Positions 60,756-64,000 of a DNA stretch of 64,000 bases are shown one piece after another. The stretch spans positions 62,001-126,000 of the forward strand of contig NZ_JAIQZJ010000008.1 in the NCBI RefSeq assembly GCF_020073815.1. The letters run 5' to 3'. A program made the position numbers and the translations under genes. Under the pieces are notes generated by a model, which made no database searches, had not been told where the DNA came from, and saw only the letters and a list, made by a program, of their open reading frames with translations. This DNA is from Nocardioides mangrovi. GTDB lineage: Bacteria; Actinomycetota; Actinomycetes; Propionibacteriales; Nocardioidaceae. Position 1 is the stretch's first letter. Every line of letters begins with the position of its first letter.

Positions 60756-63512
60756 GTGGAACTGCTGCCCTACCTGATCGCCGGACTGGTGACGGGCTCG
60801 ATCTACGGCCTCACCGCGACCGGTCTGGTGCTCACGTACAAGACCTCAGCCGTCTTCAACTTCGGCCACGGTGCGACGGCGGCCGTGGCCGCGTTCCTCT
60901 ACTACTCCCTCACCGTGACCCACGGGATGAGCTGGCCGCTGGCGGCCGTCATCTCGGTCCTCGTGCTCGGACCGGTCATGGGTCTGGGCTTCGAGCTGCT
61001 GGCGCGCTCGCTCACCGACGCGCCGCTGGTCAGCCGGGTCACCGCGACCGTCGGCGTGCTGATCGTCGTCCAGGCCGCCCTCGGCGTCGCCTACGGCTCG
61101 GGCACCGGCCAGCTCCGCCAGGTCGAGCAGTTCCTGCCGACCCATGCCTTCCACGTCGGTGACACGATCGTCCGCGGCTACCAGCTCATCATCATCGCGA
61201 TCACCGCGATCGCGGCCGTGTCGCTGTGGCTCTTCTTCCGGGTCACCCGCACCGGCGTCGCGATGCGCGCGGTCGTCGACAACGCCGACCTGCTCGACCT
61301 GTCCGGCACCGACCCGGTCCGGGTCCGCCGGCTCGCCTGGATGATCGGCACGTCGTTCGCGTGCGCCAGCGGCGTGCTGCTCGCGCCGCTGCTCGCGCAG
61401 CTCAACGCCATCAACCTCACCTTCATGGTCGTCACCGCCTTCGGCGCGGCGGCGATCGGCGGCTTCACGAACATCCCGATGACCTACGTCGGCGGCCTGG
61501 CCATTGGCATCGGGCAGGCGCTGCTGACCAAGTACTTCACCGACGGCTTCGGGTCCGGCCTCGCCCCGGCGCTGCCCTTCCTCGTGCTGTTCGTGGTGCT
61601 GCTGGTGATGCCCAAGCGTCGCCTGGTCGAGCGGCAGTCCGCGGCCCGCCTCGCGACCGCCCGGCGGATGCCGTGGCCGGTGCAGGCCGTGCTCGGCATC
61701 GCCTCGCTCGTCGTCCTGCTGCTGGTGCCGTCGATCTTCCCGGACAACGTCAACGACTGGTCCGAGGGCCTCGCCTACATGCTGGTCTTCCTGTCGCTCG
61801 GGCTCCTCGTGCGGACCTCGGGCCAGGTGTCGCTGGCGCACGTCAGCTTCATGGCCATCGGCGCCGCCGCGATGTCGCACCTCGCGGTCGACCACGGCGT
61901 CAACTGGTGGGTCGCGATGGTGCTCAGCGCCCTGATCGCGGTGCCGATCGGCGTGATCCTCGCGATCCCGGCGATCCGGCTCTCCGGCCTCTACCTCGCG
62001 CTGGCCACCTTCGGCTTCGGGATCCTGCTCCAGTACATGTTCTACGCCGAGGACTACATGTTCGGGTCCTTCGGGCTCGGCCTCACGATCCCGCGCCCGA
62101 GCGGCTTCGAGGACGACACCAGCTGGTACTACCTGATGGTCGCGCTGGCCGCGGTCACCGCGCTGGGGATGCTCGCGGTCACCCGCAGCCGCCTCGGTCG
62201 GCTGCTGCGCAGCATGACCGACAGCCCGACCGGCCTCTCCACCGCCGGCGCCTCCATCAACGTGACCCGGGTCCTGGTCTTCTGCCTCAGCGCGTTCATC
62301 GCTTCGGGTGCCGGCGCCCTGCACGCCGCGACGGTCACCTTCGTGACCGGCGACAACTACCAGCCGATCCTGTCGCTGATCCTCTTCGTGACCGTGGTGG
62401 TCAGCTTCGGCCGCGACCCCTGGTACGCCGTGATCGCGGCGTTCGTCGTGGTCGTGCTGCCGACCCTGCCGCTGGTCTTCACGCAGAGCGACAACACCAG
62501 CAGCTACATCACGATCATCATCGGCCTGCTCGCCCTCTTCATCGGCTACCGGCCGGCGATGGTCGCGTTCGCGGCGCGGCTGCCGATCCCGTCGTTCGGG
62601 GTCCGGCGCGCCGCTCCGGAGGCCGCCTCGGAGACGCCGACGGCCGAGGTCGTCAGCACCCGCCCGGCGGTCCGCACCGGCTCGCTCGAGGTGAGCGGCC
62701 TGCGCGTCCAGTTCGGCGGCCTGGTCGCGGTGGACGGCGTCACGATCTCGGCGCCGACCGGCCGGATCACCGGCCTGATCGGCCCCAACGGCGCGGGCAA
62801 GACCACGACGTTCAACGCCTGCTCCGGCCTCAACCGGCCGACCACCGGCACCGTCGTCCTCGACGGCTCCGACGCCGGGCGGCTCGGCCCCTCCGCCCGG
62901 GCGCGCAAGGGCCTGGGTCGGACCTTCCAGCAGATGGAGCTCTTCGACTCCATGACGGTCCGCGAGAACATCGCGATGGGCGCTGAGGCCAGCCGGGCCG
63001 GCGCCAACCCGTTCAGCCACCTGATGGCCTCGCGCTCCGCGAGCCAGGAGGTCGCGACGATCACCGCCGAGTCGATCGCGCTGTGCGGGCTCGAGGACAT
63101 CGCGCACCGCACCGTCGGTGCCCTGTCGACCGGCCAGCGCCGCCTGGTCGAGATCGCACGCTGCCTGGCCGGCCCCTTCCACCTGCTGCTGCTCGACGAG
63201 CCCTCCTCGGGCCTCGACCGGGTCGAGACCGAGCGGTTCGCCGAGGTGCTGACCCGGGTGGTCGAGGACCGTGGCGTCGGCATCCTCATCGTCGAGCACG
63301 ACATGAGCCTGGTGACCAGCATCTGCGACTACGTCTACGTCCTCGACTTCGGCAAGCCGGTCTTCGAGGGCACCGCCTCGGAGGTGATGGCGGCGCCGAT
63401 CGTGAAGGCGGCCTACCTCGGCGGCGACGAGCTCGAGGCCGAGCTCGACGTCCTCGAGGCCACCACCGACACCCGACCCGGCTCCCCGACCCCCGAGGAG
63501 GTGCACCCGTGA
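60756..63512 (+). CDS. Fused LivH-LivM-LivG: two permeases and an ATPase in one chain
   Basis: A 918-residue fusion. Residues 1-285 are a LivH-type permease (VTGSIYGLTATGLVLTYKTS at the start, AAIGGFTNIPMTYVGG). Residues 300-620 are a LivM-type permease (QVSLAHVSFMAIGAAAMS; LYLALATFGFGIL). Residues 645-905 are a LivG-type ATPase with Walker A GPNGAGKTTTFN near residue 676, signature LSTGQRR, Walker B LLLLDEPSSGLD and EHDMSLV. The signature Gly-Gly is Thr-Gly (LSTGQ), as in many LivG proteins. GTG after GAGGGAG. It overlaps the LivF-type ATPase gene by 4 nt. Confidence 0.9.
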   Translation: MELLPYLIAGLVTGSIYGLTATGLVLTYKTSAVFNFGHGATAAVAAFLYYSLTVTHGMSWPLAAVISVLVLGPVMGLGFELLARSLTDAPLVSRVTATVGVLIVVQAALGVAYGSGTGQLRQVEQFLPTHAFHVGDTIVRGYQLIIIAITAIAAVSLWLFFRVTRTGVAMRAVVDNADLLDLSGTDPVRVRRLAWMIGTSFACASGVLLAPLLAQLNAINLTFMVVTAFGAAAIGGFTNIPMTYVGGLAIGIGQALLTKYFTDGFGSGLAPALPFLVLFVVLLVMPKRRLVERQSAARLATARRMPWPVQAVLGIASLVVLLLVPSIFPDNVNDWSEGLAYMLVFLSLGLLVRTSGQVSLAHVSFMAIGAAAMSHLAVDHGVNWWVAMVLSALIAVPIGVILAIPAIRLSGLYLALATFGFGILLQYMFYAEDYMFGSFGLGLTIPRPSGFEDDTSWYYLMVALAAVTALGMLAVTRSRLGRLLRSMTDSPTGLSTAGASINVTRVLVFCLSAFIASGAGALHAATVTFVTGDNYQPILSLILFVTVVVSFGRDPWYAVIAAFVVVVLPTLPLVFTQSDNTSSYITIIIGLLALFIGYRPAMVAFAARLPIPSFGVRRAAPEAASETPTAEVVSTRPAVRTGSLEVSGLRVQFGGLVAVDGVTISAPTGRITGLIGPNGAGKTTTFNACSGLNRPTTGTVVLDGSDAGRLGPSARARKGLGRTFQQMELFDSMTVRENIAMGAEASRAGANPFSHLMASRSASQEVATITAESIALCGLEDIAHRTVGALSTGQRRLVEIARCLAGPFHLLLLDEPSSGLDRVETERFAEVLTRVVEDRGVGILIVEHDMSLVTSICDYVYVLDFGKPVFEGTASEVMAAPIVKAAYLGGDELEAELDVLEATTDTRPGSPTPEEVHP

Positions 63513-64000
63513 CCGCCCCCGTCCTGGAGTTCGCCGGCGTCACCGCCGGCTACGGCCGTACCACCGTGCTGCGCGACGTCAGCTTCGCCGTCGCGCCCGG
63601 CACGGTGACCGCGATGCTCGGCGCCAACGGCGCCGGCAAGACGACGGTGCTGCGCACCGCCTCCGGCCTGGTCCGGCCGACCAGCGGCGAGGTCCGCATC
63701 GCCGGCACCGTGGCCAACCGCCGGGCGCCCAACCAGCGCGCTAAGGACGGCTTCTGCCTGATCCCCGAGGGGCGCGGCGTCTTCCGCAGCCTGAGCGTCC
63801 GCGACAACCTCCGGCTCCAGGTGCCGCCGTGGCGCCGGGGCGAGGCGGTCGACGAGGCGGTCGAGGCGTTCCCCGTCCTCGGCGAGCGGATCACCCAGAT
63901 CGCCGGCACCATGTCCGGCGGCCAGCAGCAGATGCTGGCCCTGGCCCGCGCCTACCTCTCGAAGCCGTCGATCGTCGCCCTCGACGAGGTCTCGATGGGC
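63509..64000 (+). CDS. ABC ATPase, LivF type, partial (3' end off the window)
   Basis: The first 164 codons of a branched-chain-type ATPase. Walker A is GANGAGKTTV near residue 42, Q-loop region CLIPEGRGVF near residue 90, signature MSGGQQQM near residue 137, and Walker B IVALDEVSMG at the window edge, with Val replacing the usual Pro after Glu. GTG overlaps the previous stop (GTGA). It is the second ATPase of the importer whose other parts are at 59465-63512. LivF proteins are usually about 235 residues, so about 70 remain off the window. Confidence 0.88.
   Translation, partial: MTAPVLEFAGVTAGYGRTTVLRDVSFAVAPGTVTAMLGANGAGKTTVLRTASGLVRPTSGEVRIAGTVANRRAPNQRAKDGFCLIPEGRGVFRSLSVRDNLRLQVPPWRRGEAVDEAVEAFPVLGERITQIAGTMSGGQQQMLALARAYLSKPSIVALDEVSMG

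Overview
This 64-kb window is very GC-rich DNA with dense, strongly GC3-biased genes, many GTG starts and 1-4 bp start/stop overlaps. Many promoters are leaderless (a TANNNT box 6-8 nt before the start codon). It carries GTP-type PEP carboxykinases, a bacterial proteasome activator with a C-terminal HbYX-like tail, and GntR/TetR/MarR regulators. Together these point to an actinobacterium, most likely Nocardioidaceae (Nocardioides-like); that placement is inferred, not searched.

Region 1 (1 to about 26.5 kb) is one large catabolic island. It holds a partial and a complete phosphotriesterase-family protein, an amidohydrolase_2, a cytidine-deaminase-like protein, a creatinase/ectoine-hydrolase-like M24 protein, an M20 amidohydrolase, an amidohydrolase_3, a RidA protein and three isochorismatase-family proteins. 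It also has two oligopeptide-type ABC importers, a Rieske oxygenase followed by a glutamine-synthetase-like ligase, a metallo-beta-lactamase-fold hydrolase, an alpha/beta hydrolase and a cyclase. It looks like a pathway for importing and dismantling an amide- or nitrogen-heterocycle-type compound; the substrate cannot be read from sequence. Six promoter regions carry the palindrome TTGGATCCAA or close variants, including the region upstream of the island's own GntR/FCD regulator (19305-20015), so it appears to be a single regulon. The leaderless TetR gene at 23594 is the one obvious internal promoter where I saw no such site.

Region 2 (26.6-32.4 kb): a sodium:solute symporter, a tandem double-MarR regulator divergent from a 14-TM-type MFS exporter, and a PAP2-diacylglycerol-kinase fusion. 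Region 3 (32.4-42.7 kb) is core genome: serS, two HAD phosphatases around an acetyltransferase, bpa, a quinone oxidoreductase, a DUF6457-like protein with a MobA-like protein, a nitrilase, membrane proteins, a biotinyl-domain protein and two tRNA-Ser genes. It also has a MITE-like element and an inverted 22-bp repeat array. Region 4 (42.7-50 kb): a 39-residue secreted-peptide gene beside a TrmB/LuxR-like regulator, two outward-facing PEPCK genes, tRNA-Arg, and a decayed secreted-protein gene. Region 5 (50-64 kb): a PAP2 membrane protein, TetR regulators, a phytoene-dehydrogenase-like oxidoreductase with a DUF3556-like membrane protein, an alcohol dehydrogenase divergent from a Baeyer-Villiger monooxygenase/TetR/esterase operon, and a branched-chain-amino-acid-type ABC importer whose two permeases and first ATPase are fused.

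No gene-free stretch exceeds 300 bases. The longest (46179-46412, 47629-47865, 42729-42951, 59252-59464) hold promoters, hairpins or little I can interpret. I see no CRISPR array, rRNA gene, transposase gene or replication origin.
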